Positions 32,273 to 42,129 of a stretch of 42,786 bases of DNA are shown piece after piece. The stretch comes from Bryobacterales bacterium. Lineage in GTDB: Bacteria > Acidobacteriota > Terriglobia > Bryobacterales > Bryobacteraceae. Under the pieces are notes generated by a model. It made no database searches. It worked only from the letters and a program-made list of their open reading frames with translations, and was not told where the DNA came from. The translations under genes were made by a program, and so were the position numbers. Every line of letters starts with the position of its first letter. The first letter of the stretch is position 1. The stretch covers positions 1-42,786 of the forward strand of contig JADZAF010000155.1 in the NCBI GenBank assembly GCA_020852755.1. Direction: 5' to 3'.

Positions 32273-33106
32273 TCAGCGCTTACGGGCCTTGGCGGCGGCT
32301 GGAGCGGAGCAAGGCTTCAGCCGCACCCATTGGAGCGGGTTTACCGGGACGCCGTTGGCGTAGAGGCTCCAGTGCAGGTGAGGAGCGGTGGAGCGCCCGG
32401 TGGAGCCGACGTAGCCAATGACGTCACCCTTCTTCACGGACACGCCTTCCTGAAGGGCGAACTTCGACATGTGCAGGTAGAGCGAAACCAGGCCCTGGCC
32501 ATGGTCGATACCCACGGTGCCGCCGTGCAGGTTGAACATGCGGACCAGCTTCACGGTTCCATCCGCCGTCGCGCGGATGGGCCGGCCGGCGGGCGAGCGC
32601 TGGTCGATGCCGCCGTGATAATTGCCGCCGGGCTTGCCGTTATACAGGCGGCGCACGCCGAAGGGCGAGGTCATGCAGCCCGGCACGGGGAGCGCAAAGG
32701 GTTCGGTCCAGAAGCGCAGATCGGTTACGGTCTCGCGGACGGCCGCCACGGTCTTGGCTTCATCGGGCAGGGGTTTCAACTCGGAGACGGCCTTGCTGAC
32801 GGTGATGTTCTGGGAGGGGAAGCGGGCGTCGCGCACGGTGACCGGAGCGGAGTGCAGAACGGCGCCGGCCGGGTCCAGGAATTCGAGAGTGTAAGCGCCG
32901 GGCTTTGCGAGGGCCGGAACGGGCATCAATCCCAGGCGCGGGCCGTCGGATTGGGGGAACAGGCGGATGGTCCGGCCGTTCATGCGGGCGCCGGCGGCAT
33001 CGCCGGTTACGCGCAAGGTCTCTCCCTGGCGGACGACGCGGGGGAACACCTGGTATTGCTGCGCACAGGCAGCCGCCGCCACCAGAAAACAACACCAGCG
33101 CACCAT
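32273..33106 (-). CDS. M23 family metallopeptidase (LytM domain)
   Basis: A 277-aa exported protein. The short signal peptide (VRWCCFLVAAAACAQQ) precedes an Ig-like beta domain (about 20-92) and a linker, then the LytM domain at about 140-262. Zinc ligands are H164 and D168 (HGGID) and H245 of HLHW, with H212 (LYLHM) and H243 as the remaining active-site His. All are present, so it should be an active peptidoglycan endopeptidase. GGAGG lies only 1 nt before the ATG, so the GTG one codon on may be the real start. Confidence 0.92.
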   Translation of the reverse strand: MVRWCCFLVAAAACAQQYQVFPRVVRQGETLRVTGDAAGARMNGRTIRLFPQSDGPRLGLMPVPALAKPGAYTLEFLDPAGAVLHSAPVTVRDARFPSQNITVSKAVSELKPLPDEAKTVAAVRETVTDLRFWTEPFALPVPGCMTSPFGVRRLYNGKPGGNYHGGIDQRSPAGRPIRATADGTVKLVRMFNLHGGTVGIDHGQGLVSLYLHMSKFALQEGVSVKKGDVIGYVGSTGRSTAPHLHWSLYANGVPVNPLQWVRLKPCSAPAAAKARKR

Positions 33107-33474
33107 GCCTCCAGGGTATCAGGCCGTCCGGGGCCGCGCGGAATGGGGTGAGAGACGGCACTGTCCAGGCGCGGCAAGAAGGGAGGTCCGGGAAGGTGCA
33201 CTCGATCACCATTCCGCAAGGCCCGATCCAGCGTAAGTGGACATACTCTTTGTCAGTAAGTTGCCTAGCGGGCAGCGGGCGGGAGCGGTTAGACTGGAAT
33301 CAGGAACGGAGACAGAGAAACCGTTCCGGTCCTGCCGGTTGCCGGGACTGCCGCTCAGGTCCCGGCCCCTGCTCTTCGCGTCTCGCCGCGCGGCCAATTG
33401 ACCTCCTTCCGGAACGCGGCGAGACCGGCAGGACGCTTGGCCGAAGCCCGCCCGGATCTGGTATAACCTCGGTT
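33107..33474. other. Intergenic region upstream of the DUF1858 gene
   Basis: Nearly 370 bp lie between divergent genes. Frames that remain open here give Arg/Gly-rich translations with no domain. A lower-GC patch around 33236-33266 may hold the M23 promoter, but no consensus pair was found. The only clear element is the extended -10 box at 33459-33467. Confidence 0.4.
33459..33467 (+). promoter_or_regulatory. Extended -10 promoter adjoining the DUF1858 start
   Basis: TGG followed by TATAAC is an extended -10 element; -35-like TTGGCC lies 19 nt upstream. The -10 ends only 7 nt before the ATG at 33475, so transcription should start at or within a few bases of the start codon. This predicts a leaderless message. 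Confidence 0.5.
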
Positions 33475-33684
33475 ATGTTTCGCTTTACGGACTTGATCCG
33501 AGGGGATATGCTGGTTCGCGACGTGAAGGTGCGCCATCCCCAGACCGTGCCGGTCTTTGAGGAGCTGGGATTCCGGGGGGCTTGCGACGATTGCGACATC
33601 GAGCAGGTGGCGCGCAAGAACGGTTTGAAGCCCCGCGACGTGGTGGACGCGCTCAACCGCGCGGCCTTCGCCCCGCAGTCCTGA
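33475..33684 (+). CDS. DUF1858 small redox-associated protein
   Basis: A 69-aa protein covered by one DUF1858 domain: FTDLIRGDMLVRDVKVRHPQTVPVFEELGFRGACDDC. It has the family's Cys pair (C37, C40) and the helical end IEQVARKNGLKPRDVVDALNRAA. The domain is also found at the N-terminus of ScdA/RIC-like iron-sulfur repair proteins and beside hybrid-cluster proteins. No RIC gene is nearby. The reading frame is open far upstream, but homology begins at this ATG, which follows an extended -10 box. Confidence 0.85.
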   Translation: MFRFTDLIRGDMLVRDVKVRHPQTVPVFEELGFRGACDDCDIEQVARKNGLKPRDVVDALNRAAFAPQS

Positions 33685-33739
33685 GGCCGGCGGCTGGCTG
33701 CTTTCCGAAGTCACCGCCGCCCGGGCGCTTCGAGAATAC

Positions 33740-35008
33740 CTACCGGCTCTGCTCGAGATAATCCAGCAGGACGGCGGTCATCACCCGCACGCCGGCGAGG
33801 AGGCTCTCCTCATCGACGTCGAACTCGGCGGTATGCAGCATGGCGGTGATGCCCCGGGCGGGATTGGCGACGCCCAGCCAGAACATGCAGCCGGGAATCA
33901 CCTTCTGATAGAAAGAGAAATCCTCTCCGCCCATGACCGGCGGCACGCGCACGACATTCTCCGCGCCCAGCGCCGCCCGCAGGGCCGGCAGGGTCTTTTC
34001 GATCAGGGCGGTGTCGTTCACGGTCACCGGATAGTGCTTCTCCGACCAGGTGATCTCCGCCCGCGCGCCGTGAGCCGCCGCCACGCCGCCCAGCACTTCC
34101 TTCATGAGCGTCATGGCCCGCTCGCGGACCGCCTCGTTGTGGGTGCGCAGGGTGCCTTCCATCTTCACTTCGTCCGCGATGATGTTGTTCCGGTTGCCGC
34201 CGTGGATGGAGCCCACGGTGATGACTACCGGCTCGACGGGATCGAGCCTGCGGCTGGAGATGGTCTGGAGGGCGCCGATGCACTCGGCCGCCACCACGAC
34301 GGGGTCGATGCCCTGGTGCGGCCAGGCGGCATGCACCTTCTTGCCGATGATGCGGATGCTGAAGGAGTCCGAGGAGGCCAGCATGGGGCCGGGGGCGTAG
34401 CCGACCTTGCCGGCCGGCAACAACGGCGAGGTGTGCAGGGCGAAGATGGCTCCCGGACGAGGCTGCTCGAGCGCGCCCTCGCGGATCATCTGAGCCGCGC
34501 CGCTCTGCTCGCCCTCGGGCGGTCCTTCCTCGGCCGGCTGGAAGATGAACTTCACGCTGCCGGCCAGCTCCTGCTTCATGCCGCTGAGGAGCCGGGCGGC
34601 GCCGAGGGCCACGGTCATGTGGACGTCGTGGCCGCAGGCGTGCTTCACTCCGGGGTTCCGGGAGCGATAGGGAACGTCGAGGGTCTCCTGGACCGGCAGC
34701 GCGTCCATATCGGCCCGCACGGCGACCACGGGACCCGGCCTGCCTCCCTTCAGCAGTCCGACCACGCCGTGGCGGCTGACGCCGGTGCGCACTTCGTCGA
34801 AGCCCAGGCGGCGCAGTTCTTCGGCGATCACCCGGGCGGTCCGCTCTTCGCGGTTGGAAAGCTCGGGGTACATGTGGAAGTCGCGGCGCTGCGCGACCCG
34901 TTGATCGCGCCGCGCCGCAACCCCCCTGGCGATGCGCGCTTCACGGGACTGGGCGGCGAGGGCCAGCACGCAGCCCGCCAGCAGAAGAGCGATCCGGACG
35001 GCCTGCAT
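33740..35008 (-). CDS. Exported M20D amidohydrolase (hippurate hydrolase-like)
   Basis: A 422-aa metallo-amidase that cleaves N-acyl amino acids or similar amides. The signal peptide is IALLLAGCVLALAAQS. Motifs: RRDFHMYPELSNREERTA, AVRADMDALPVQE, HACGHDVHM with metal residues C125, H127 and H130, FQPAEEG with E160/E161, KKVHAAWPHQGIDPV, MGGEDFSFY and HTAEFDVDEE. All metal-binding positions are kept. Its ATG directly follows the stop codon of the amidohydrolase gene upstream, so the two are one operon and likely act on the same substrate class outside the cytoplasm. Confidence 0.94.
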   Translation of the reverse strand: MQAVRIALLLAGCVLALAAQSREARIARGVAARRDQRVAQRRDFHMYPELSNREERTARVIAEELRRLGFDEVRTGVSRHGVVGLLKGGRPGPVVAVRADMDALPVQETLDVPYRSRNPGVKHACGHDVHMTVALGAARLLSGMKQELAGSVKFIFQPAEEGPPEGEQSGAAQMIREGALEQPRPGAIFALHTSPLLPAGKVGYAPGPMLASSDSFSIRIIGKKVHAAWPHQGIDPVVVAAECIGALQTISSRRLDPVEPVVITVGSIHGGNRNNIIADEVKMEGTLRTHNEAVRERAMTLMKEVLGGVAAAHGARAEITWSEKHYPVTVNDTALIEKTLPALRAALGAENVVRVPPVMGGEDFSFYQKVIPGCMFWLGVANPARGITAMLHTAEFDVDEESLLAGVRVMTAVLLDYLEQSR

Positions 35009-36256
35009 TTAGTGGGAAGCGCGGGGCCGCTTCTTGTAGGGAAAGACGGTCCAATCCTGGCTGGCGCGTCCGTTGAGGTCCCAGACCACGTCGCCTTTGC
35101 GAAGCGTCATCTCGGCGACGAGCATGCGGTCGCCCATCTTCTTCGCCCCGGCCGAATCCACCAGGCCGAACCTGCCCTTATCCATGCGGATCACGGTTAC
35201 GTCGGCTTCGGCGCCCACGTCCAGGTGGCCCAGGTCGGTGCGCTTGATGACCTTGGCGGCGTCCCAGGTGGACCACCGAACCACGTCTTCGAGCGGCGAG
35301 CCCATGTTCAGGATCTTGGCCATCACCTGGATCATGTCCTTCATGCCGGCGTTCATGCTGCCGGTGTGCAGGTCCGTGGAGATGACGTCGGGGTAGAACT
35401 TCTGCCGATAGGCGGGGACGGCGACGAACCAGTAGAAGCTTCCGCCGCCGTGGCCGACATCGAAGATGATGCCGCGCTTGCGGCCCGCGATCATGGCGGG
35501 GTTGATCTGCTGGTTCTCAATCAGCTCGTCGCGGTGGCCGGAATACATGTGCGTGTAGATATCGCCGGGGCGCAGCTTGTCCATCAGCAGGGTGTTCAGG
35601 TTGCGGATGTCGTTCACGGTCCCGAAATCGACCATCACGGGCATGTTGGCGAGGCTGCCGGCCTTCACCACTCTTTCCACGGAGAGCCAGCCCGGGCCGT
35701 TATAGTGGGCGGTCTTGAACCCCACGATCACGTCGGGATGCTGCCTGGCCATGCGGGCGGCGGCTTCGGGGTCGAGATCGGCCGGGTCGTCTTCGCCATC
35801 CACGTCCATGCCGCCGCCGGAGATGTTGAGCAGGGCCAGCACGCGGGTGCGTGCGCGGTCGATGACGCGCTGGCGGAAATCGGGGAAATTGCGCCAGCCG
35901 GCGCTGCCCGCGTCCACCATGGTGGTGACGCCGGTACGGAAGGAGAAGCCGTCGGGGTACACGCTGCTATCGCCGGTGATGGCCCGGATTCCGGTGCCGG
36001 CATAGACGTGAACGTGGATATCGATCAGGCCGGGAGTTATGTAGAGTCCCTTAACGTCGGCCACGCGGCGGGCTTCGGAAGCCGGTATGCTGGGCGCCAC
36101 CTGGGCGATCTTGCCGCCGGCGATGGCCACGTCCAGTGCGCGGCTGATGCTGTTCTTGGGATCGATCACGTGACCGCCCTTAAGCAGCAGGTCATAACGC
36201 GGCTGCGCTGTAAGCGCGCACACCGAGACAAGGAAAGCGAGCAGGGGTTTTCTCAT
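35009..36256 (-). CDS. Exported amidohydrolase (EF_0837/AHA deacetylase-like)
   Basis: A 415-aa metal-dependent hydrolase with signal peptide LLAFLVSVCALTAQP. The amidohydrolase features are YDLLLKGGHVIDPKN, GLYITPGLIDIHVHV with H81 and H83, the lysine K181 in VGFKTAHY (expected carbamylated bridge), STDLHTGS and the C-terminal LGHLDVGAEADVTVI. The layout matches the annotated amidohydrolase/deacetylase group close to dihydroorotase. The ATG at 36256 was chosen because the signal peptide starts there; in-frame starts at 36268 and 36283 add only a few residues. It is the first gene of the two-gene operon. Confidence 0.88.
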   Translation of the reverse strand: MRKPLLAFLVSVCALTAQPRYDLLLKGGHVIDPKNSISRALDVAIAGGKIAQVAPSIPASEARRVADVKGLYITPGLIDIHVHVYAGTGIRAITGDSSVYPDGFSFRTGVTTMVDAGSAGWRNFPDFRQRVIDRARTRVLALLNISGGGMDVDGEDDPADLDPEAAARMARQHPDVIVGFKTAHYNGPGWLSVERVVKAGSLANMPVMVDFGTVNDIRNLNTLLMDKLRPGDIYTHMYSGHRDELIENQQINPAMIAGRKRGIIFDVGHGGGSFYWFVAVPAYRQKFYPDVISTDLHTGSMNAGMKDMIQVMAKILNMGSPLEDVVRWSTWDAAKVIKRTDLGHLDVGAEADVTVIRMDKGRFGLVDSAGAKKMGDRMLVAEMTLRKGDVVWDLNGRASQDWTVFPYKKRPRASH

Positions 36257-36316
36257 CGGATCCACCATTGATGAAACGATCATAACAATGCGGCGCGTCC
36301 GTTTGCTGGCCGGCTG

Positions 36317-36346
36317 TTGCTGGCCAATATCGGCCTCTGATATCCT
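36317..36346 (+). promoter_or_regulatory. Probable promoter of gap
   Basis: TTGCTG (36317-36322) and TATCCT (36341-36346) are separated by 18 nt, a moderate match to the sigma-70 consensus. The leader would be about 40 nt, with GGAG 11 nt before the ATG. Confidence 0.4.
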
Positions 36347-36356
36347 TTTTGATTAA

Positions 36357-37400
<1,044 letters not shown>

Positions 37401-37413
37401 GATCGCGTTTCCA

Positions 37414-37452
37414 GCGTGCCGCCGCGCCCCCGGAAGCGGGGGCACGGCACGC
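37414..37452. terminator. Hairpin terminator between gap and the convergent gene
   Basis: GCGTGCCG (37414-37421) pairs with CGGCACGC (37445-37452), and the inner CCCCC (37427-37431) pairs with GGGGG (37438-37442). It starts 13 nt after the gap stop codon. It has no T tract; it may serve both converging genes. Confidence 0.6.
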
Positions 37453-37469
37453 CGGAAGCGAAGGCATCT

Positions 37470-37838
37470 TCAGGCGATAGGTGTGACTTCCACCTGGCGG
37501 TCGCGGAGTTGCTTGAGCCGCTCGGGTTGAAGGACCCGGCCCACGATGTTCACCGGGCTGGCGGCGCGGCACTCGCCGCCCCGGCTGGCCGGGGTGGGTC
37601 CCCAGAACAGGCAGACGGCCTGTCCGGGCGGCCAGTAGGCCACCGTGCCCGGTTCGAGGACATCGGTGGCGTCAGGCGCCTGGCGCGCCTCCACCGGGGC
37701 TTCGAAATAGAATTCCTGTCCCCAGTAACTGCCGCGGCTCTCGAAGGGAGCCGCCTGCTCCAGGGCCTTGGCTGTTTCGGACTGGTTCAGCTCTGCATCG
37801 ATTTCCACATCGCCAATTCGCAATCGGATACGGCTCAC
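37470..37838 (-). CDS. Cyclophilin-like fold protein (COG2164-type)
   Basis: A 122-aa protein resembling the small TM1367-like cyclophilin-fold family. Features are RIRLRIGDVEIDAELNQSETAKALEQAAPFES, YWGQEFYFEAPVE, VLEPGTVAYWPPGQAVCLFWGPTPAS and NIVGRVL. Members lack clear peptidyl-prolyl isomerase evidence and their function is unknown. It is 68 nt upstream of the second receptor's stop codon, so the two genes share a strand but not an obvious operon. Confidence 0.8.
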   Translation of the reverse strand: MSRIRLRIGDVEIDAELNQSETAKALEQAAPFESRGSYWGQEFYFEAPVEARQAPDATDVLEPGTVAYWPPGQAVCLFWGPTPASRGGECRAASPVNIVGRVLQPERLKQLRDRQVEVTPIA

Positions 37839-37906
37839 CGGACGCCTCCAGCATGGAATCGGGGTTGCACCGGGGCGAGCCGGCGGCCCGCCCCGAACCG
37901 AACAGC

Positions 37907-40900
37907 TTACCAGGTTAGCTGCAGCGTCAGGTTCATCAGCGGCTGGCCGCCGAAGGAGGCGGTCCTGGGGTCGCTGGTGGTTTTGGCGAAGGTGCGCGGG
38001 TTCTGGAAATCGACCGCCGTGGTGGGCGTTTCGAAGTTGTAGGTCTTGAGCGCGTTCTGGAAGTCCCAGCGGACCTGGAAGCGGAAGCGCTCGCTCAGGT
38101 AGAAGTTCTTCTTGGCGGAGACCTGCGACCAGACCAGAGGGGTGCCGGTGACGATGTTGCGGCCGGCGTTGCCCGGGGTGAACGGCGCGGGGTAGGCGAA
38201 GTCATTGATGTCGAACAGGGGGTTGATGGTCTGCTGGTTGAAGCGGGCCGGTCCCATGTCGCGCCAGTTGTCCCGGAGTTCGGGGCTGCCCGCAAGGTCG
38301 GGCCGCCAATCGCCCACCCAGGTGGGGAAATAGTTGTAGGGGCTGTTGCGGAAGCTGAAGGTGAGCGGGTTGCCGGTCTCGAAGGTCTGGATCCAGGCGA
38401 TCTCGTAGCCGCCCAGCAGCCAGTTCACCACTCCTCCCCCGTTGAACCATTTCTTGCCGCGGCCCATGGGCAGTTCGTAGCTGACCGTTCCGACCACGCG
38501 GTGGTTCCGGTCGTAGCCGGCGCGGGCTTTCTCGAGCGCGCGGTTCTGCAGCGGCGCCACTCCGCCGCCCGCGTTGTTGTCGTCCTGGCTGTTGATGGCC
38601 TTGGAGAAGGTGTAGAAGCTGAGGAACGTCAGGCCCTGGGAGTAGCGCTTCTCCACCTTGACGGTGCCGGAGTGGAAGGTGGAGTGGCCCATGTTGGAGC
38701 GGAAGCGGACATCGCCGAAGTGGGTGTAGGAGCGGAAATTCTGCGGAGCGCGGAAGGCGGCGGCCTGCAGGGCCGGATCGCCGCGCCCCAGGTCGACGGG
38801 AAAGGCGTTGGCCTGCCAGCGCTCGATCAGACCGACTCCGGCGGAGCCCTGGTAGGTCAACTCGACCAGGTAGTTCATGCCCGGCTCGTACTGGATGCTG
38901 GCATTCCAGTTCATCACGTACGGGTTGCGCAGCGACGGGTCCCACCACTCCGCGCTGCGCGAGCCGAAGTTGGTTCCGATGTAGCCGCTGGTGCCGTTGG
39001 GGCGGATGCGGAAGGCCTGGGGATCGGGCCCGCGGCTGATCTGGTAGAGGGGCCGGGGATCGCCGGGCGCCCGCTGCTGGTTGGCCTGGGCGACGTATTC
39101 CTCGAAGTTGCCGCGCCGCAGCGGGAACTTGACGTCCACGGTGTAGAAGCCGAAGCCGCCGCGGAAGACCCACTTCCTGAGCGGGTGCCAGGCCACGCCG
39201 ATGCGCGGCTGGAAATTGTTGTTGTCGCGCGCGTTCAAACCGCCTTCGGGGTGGATGAAGGCGCCCATGCGGCCGGTGATGTCATCCGTGGCGGCGGGAA
39301 AGAAGTTAGTCATCTGGCCGTACTTGGTGGAGTATGGGCTCTCGTTGGTGTAGCGCAGACCCAGGTTCAGCGTCAGGTTGGGAGTGACTTTCCAGTCGTC
39401 CTGAAAATAGAAGCTGTGGATGTAGGAGCGCGGCAGCCAGGAGGCGAGTTCGGCGTCGAACTGGGCCTGCCGCACCCAGCCCAGAAGAAAGCCCGCGAAG
39501 GTGTTGCCGGTGCGCGGGACGGCATTGCCGTCCGGCTGCAGCCCGGCAGTCATGCCGTCGAAGAGGAACTGGCCGCTGGGGTAGTTCTTCACGGTGGAGT
39601 TGAAGCGGTGGCGCAGCACCTCGTAGCCCATTTTGAAAGCATGGGTGCCGTGGATCTTGGTGAGGTCGTTGCGGAACGAGAGGGTTTCGCCGATATGCCG
39701 GCTGGGCCCGGTCACCGCGATCCCGTAAGTCGATTCCGGGGAACCGTAATCGTTGCCGCTCCCGAAGGCGGGCAGCAGGTCGGGAGCGATGTTGGGAATG
39801 CCGAGGATCTGGGCGTAGTTCTTGCCGAACGAGGGCACGATGCGGTCGTTGCGGCGGCGGTAGTAGCCGGCCCTGGCGTCGTTGATCAGCGTCGGGCTCA
39901 GGATGTAAGTGGCTCCGGCCGACCAGTTCTGCCCGGTGAAGGGCTGCAGGTTGCCTTCCACCGCGTCGAAGTCGGGCACGCGTATGTTGCGCGGCCGGCC
40001 CCAACCGCTCTGGTGGTTGTAGGTGTAACTGCCGTAGATCTTGAAGGCCTCGCTGAACTGGTGATCGATGCGCCCGTTGTAGTCTTCGAAGAAGGTTCGG
40101 GAAGGCTCGGCATAGAAGTAGTTATCCACCGGCCCGCTGGCGTTGTAAGTGCCCGGGCTGTTGGGCGCGTGCCAGGGATCGATCTCCAGCACCTTGCGGG
40201 CGACGGGGTCGAAGCGGCTGACCGGAACGCGGTTGCCCGGGAACGGGTCGCGGACCCACTGGCCGTCCACCTGGCGGGTGGTGCTGGGATCGAAGAGCGG
40301 GTTGCCGATGCCGCCGAAGGAGAAGTCGCCGCTGCGCATGTCCGGCGTGGGCACGTTGGTGTAGGTCTGGAGCGCTTTCTTCTCGATCAGCTTCTGATAG
40401 CCGAAGAAGAAGAAGGTCTTGTTGCGGCCGTCATAGAGTTTCGGGATGACCACCGGTCCGCCGACGCTGGCGTCCGGCAGGATGAACCAGTTCGGCGTTC
40501 CGTTGGGGTTGTTGGGCTGCGGCTGCGAAGCCTTGTAGAGGTCGAAGAAACGGCGGTGCTGCATGCGGCGGGAGCGCCCGTAGGCGGACGCCAGTCCGTG
40601 GATCTGGTTGGTGCCGGTCTTCTTGACGACGCTGATGACGCCGCCGGCGGAGTGCCCGTATTCGGCGGGCACGACGGTGGTCAGAGCCTTCACTTCGGCC
40701 ACCGAATTCTGCACCGGCTTGGGCATTTCGGTGCCGCCCTCGGTGTCGTTGGCGGCCACGCCGTCCTCGAAGAAGCCGATGGCGCCCGAGCGCTGCCCGG
40801 CCACATGGTAGCTGCCCAGCGAGCCGCCGTAGGCGTAGCCGCCGGTCTGCACGCCCGGCACCAGGTGGAAGGTCGAGTTGACATAGCGCTGGTAGAGCGG

Positions 40901-41332
40901 CAGATCGTAGATCAGCTTGCCTGCGACCACGGTGCCGGTGGCCGAGGTCTCGGTTTCCAGAAGCGGCGCGGCGGCGGTCACTTCGACCGATTCGGCTACG
41001 CTGCCGACCTCCAGCACCGCGTTGACCGGCAGGGTGTCGCCCGTGCGCAGCTCGACGCTCTCGCGCACCAGGCGTTTGAAACCGGACGCCTCGAAAACCA
41101 CCCGGTAGGGTCCGGGCTGCAGCGACTGAACCCGGAAGATGCCCTCCTGGTTGGTTACCGTCTTGAACTGAAAGCTGGTTTGCGCGTTTACGACTGTTAC
41201 GGCCACGTTGGGGACCACGGCCCCGGTCATGTCGGAAACGCGTCCGGTGATGGTTGACGTGCCCACCTGCGCCAGAGCCCCAGACGCGCAGGCGAGCGCC
41301 ACGACGAGACACAAAGCGTTCTTGAGTGTCAT
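37907..41332 (-). CDS. Oar-like TonB-dependent outer-membrane receptor 2
   Basis: From the ATG at 41332 (ribosome site GAGAGGG 6 nt upstream) it is 1141 aa. Signal peptide: LCLVVALACASGALAQ. A carboxypeptidase-regulatory-like domain covers about 22-105 (STITGRVSDMTGAVVPNVAVTVVN, FRVQSLQPGPYRVVFEASGF). The plug region has VPAEYGHSAGGVISVVKKTGTNQIHG. The long barrel includes LTLNLGLRYTNESPY, and the chain ends in LTLQLTW with a terminal aromatic residue. No neighbouring SusD-like gene is seen, so the ligand is not indicated. It belongs to the same broad family as the receptor at 2267 but differs throughout, so the two are not recent duplicates. It has a strong promoter of its own. Confidence 0.92.
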   Translation of the reverse strand: MTLKNALCLVVALACASGALAQVGTSTITGRVSDMTGAVVPNVAVTVVNAQTSFQFKTVTNQEGIFRVQSLQPGPYRVVFEASGFKRLVRESVELRTGDTLPVNAVLEVGSVAESVEVTAAAPLLETETSATGTVVAGKLIYDLPLYQRYVNSTFHLVPGVQTGGYAYGGSLGSYHVAGQRSGAIGFFEDGVAANDTEGGTEMPKPVQNSVAEVKALTTVVPAEYGHSAGGVISVVKKTGTNQIHGLASAYGRSRRMQHRRFFDLYKASQPQPNNPNGTPNWFILPDASVGGPVVIPKLYDGRNKTFFFFGYQKLIEKKALQTYTNVPTPDMRSGDFSFGGIGNPLFDPSTTRQVDGQWVRDPFPGNRVPVSRFDPVARKVLEIDPWHAPNSPGTYNASGPVDNYFYAEPSRTFFEDYNGRIDHQFSEAFKIYGSYTYNHQSGWGRPRNIRVPDFDAVEGNLQPFTGQNWSAGATYILSPTLINDARAGYYRRRNDRIVPSFGKNYAQILGIPNIAPDLLPAFGSGNDYGSPESTYGIAVTGPSRHIGETLSFRNDLTKIHGTHAFKMGYEVLRHRFNSTVKNYPSGQFLFDGMTAGLQPDGNAVPRTGNTFAGFLLGWVRQAQFDAELASWLPRSYIHSFYFQDDWKVTPNLTLNLGLRYTNESPYSTKYGQMTNFFPAATDDITGRMGAFIHPEGGLNARDNNNFQPRIGVAWHPLRKWVFRGGFGFYTVDVKFPLRRGNFEEYVAQANQQRAPGDPRPLYQISRGPDPQAFRIRPNGTSGYIGTNFGSRSAEWWDPSLRNPYVMNWNASIQYEPGMNYLVELTYQGSAGVGLIERWQANAFPVDLGRGDPALQAAAFRAPQNFRSYTHFGDVRFRSNMGHSTFHSGTVKVEKRYSQGLTFLSFYTFSKAINSQDDNNAGGGVAPLQNRALEKARAGYDRNHRVVGTVSYELPMGRGKKWFNGGGVVNWLLGGYEIAWIQTFETGNPLTFSFRNSPYNYFPTWVGDWRPDLAGSPELRDNWRDMGPARFNQQTINPLFDINDFAYPAPFTPGNAGRNIVTGTPLVWSQVSAKKNFYLSERFRFQVRWDFQNALKTYNFETPTTAVDFQNPRTFAKTTSDPRTASFGGQPLMNLTLQLTW

Positions 41333-41377
41333 GTATATCCCTCTCCCCAGAAGACCCAGTGGCAGTGCTGGCCATTG

Positions 41378-41407
41378 AATATAGGAAAACAACCGGGAGG
41401 TTGTCAA
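41378..41407 (-). promoter_or_regulatory. Promoter with embedded operator palindrome for receptor 2
   Basis: On the minus strand a perfect TTGACA (41407-41402) and TATATT (41383-41378) are separated by 18 nt. The inverted repeat ACAACC (41389-41394) and GGTTGT (41399-41404), with a 4-nt spacer, overlaps the -35 box and fills much of the spacer. A protein bound there would block RNA polymerase, so repression is the likely mode. Confidence 0.65.
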
Positions 41408-41639
41408 TTGGGAGCGTGATCGCAGAGGTGAGATGCCGGGAACGGGAGGGGTCTCAGGGGTGAGAAGCGCGGCGCCGGGTGAAGAACCGGGGGCGGGAGG
41501 CCCGGAGGCAGACGGATCCGTGCATGCAGGGATGGGAAGGACGTTTGCCAGGGTTTGCGCTTGCGGTACATCCGCCCGCCCGCGGATCCGGGGTTTGGCA
41601 GCCGATCTGCAAAGACGTACGGAGCAAAGGAGAACCATC
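41408..41639. other. Intergenic region between receptor 2 and the BON-LysM gene
   Basis: About 230 bp between divergent genes. It has G-rich stretches (41413-41500). No protein-coding signal is seen and no consensus promoter for the plus-strand gene was found, although AAAGGAG supports the start at 41640. Confidence 0.35.
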
Positions 41640-42047
41640 ATGGACCTGGAGCAATTCAAACAGAAGTACGCCGGCGCGCTGGAGGCCGTACGGAAGAACA
41701 ACGTGCGGCTGGACCACCTGCACGTGCAGGACGGCAAGCTTTTCATGCAGGGCGCGGCGCCCAACGAAGCCAGCAAGAACCGCGTGTGGGATGCCATCAA
41801 GGCGGCGGACCCTACGTACAGCGACCTCACCTGCAACCTGGGAATCGATTCCAGCCTGCCGGCGCCCTCGGAGGCGCCCACCGTCCAGACGTACACGGTG
41901 CAGCCGGGCGATACCCTTTCGAAGATCGCCAAGCATTTCTACGGCAACGCCAACGCTTACATGAAGATCTTCGAGGAGAACCGGGACCAGCTGAGCGACC
42001 CGGACAAGATCCGGGCCGGGCAGGTGTTGCGGATTCCCGCCGTCTGA
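41640..42047 (+). CDS. BON-LysM protein (YgaU/Kbp-like)
   Basis: A 135-aa protein without signal peptide. Residues about 18-70 resemble a BON domain (VRLDHLHVQDGKLFMQGAAPNEASKNRVWDAI). Residues 83-134 are one LysM domain (QTYTVQPGDTLSKIAKHFYGNANAYMKIFEENRDQL, AGQVLRIPAV). The layout and size match E. coli YgaU/Kbp (149 aa), a cytoplasmic potassium-binding protein induced by osmotic stress. The ribosome site AAAGGAG precedes the ATG at 41640. The zinc-finger gene follows 82 nt downstream on the same strand. Confidence 0.85.
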   Translation: MDLEQFKQKYAGALEAVRKNNVRLDHLHVQDGKLFMQGAAPNEASKNRVWDAIKAADPTYSDLTCNLGIDSSLPAPSEAPTVQTYTVQPGDTLSKIAKHFYGNANAYMKIFEENRDQLSDPDKIRAGQVLRIPAV

Positions 42048-42129
42048 AGCGCGAGCGGGATGGTGCGGCGTACGGCCGAAGAAAGGAGCAGGCCGGCGGC
42101 ATAACAGCCGGCCAAGGTGGAAGTACAAG

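Noticed and set aside
33833..36271. 812-codon plus-strand open frame
   Set aside because: It lies antisense to the M20 and amidohydrolase genes, both with intact catalytic motifs, and its His/Asp/Gly-rich translation has no recognisable fold.
38501..41257. 918-codon plus-strand open frame
   Set aside because: Antisense shadow of the second TonB-dependent receptor, produced by GC-rich third positions.
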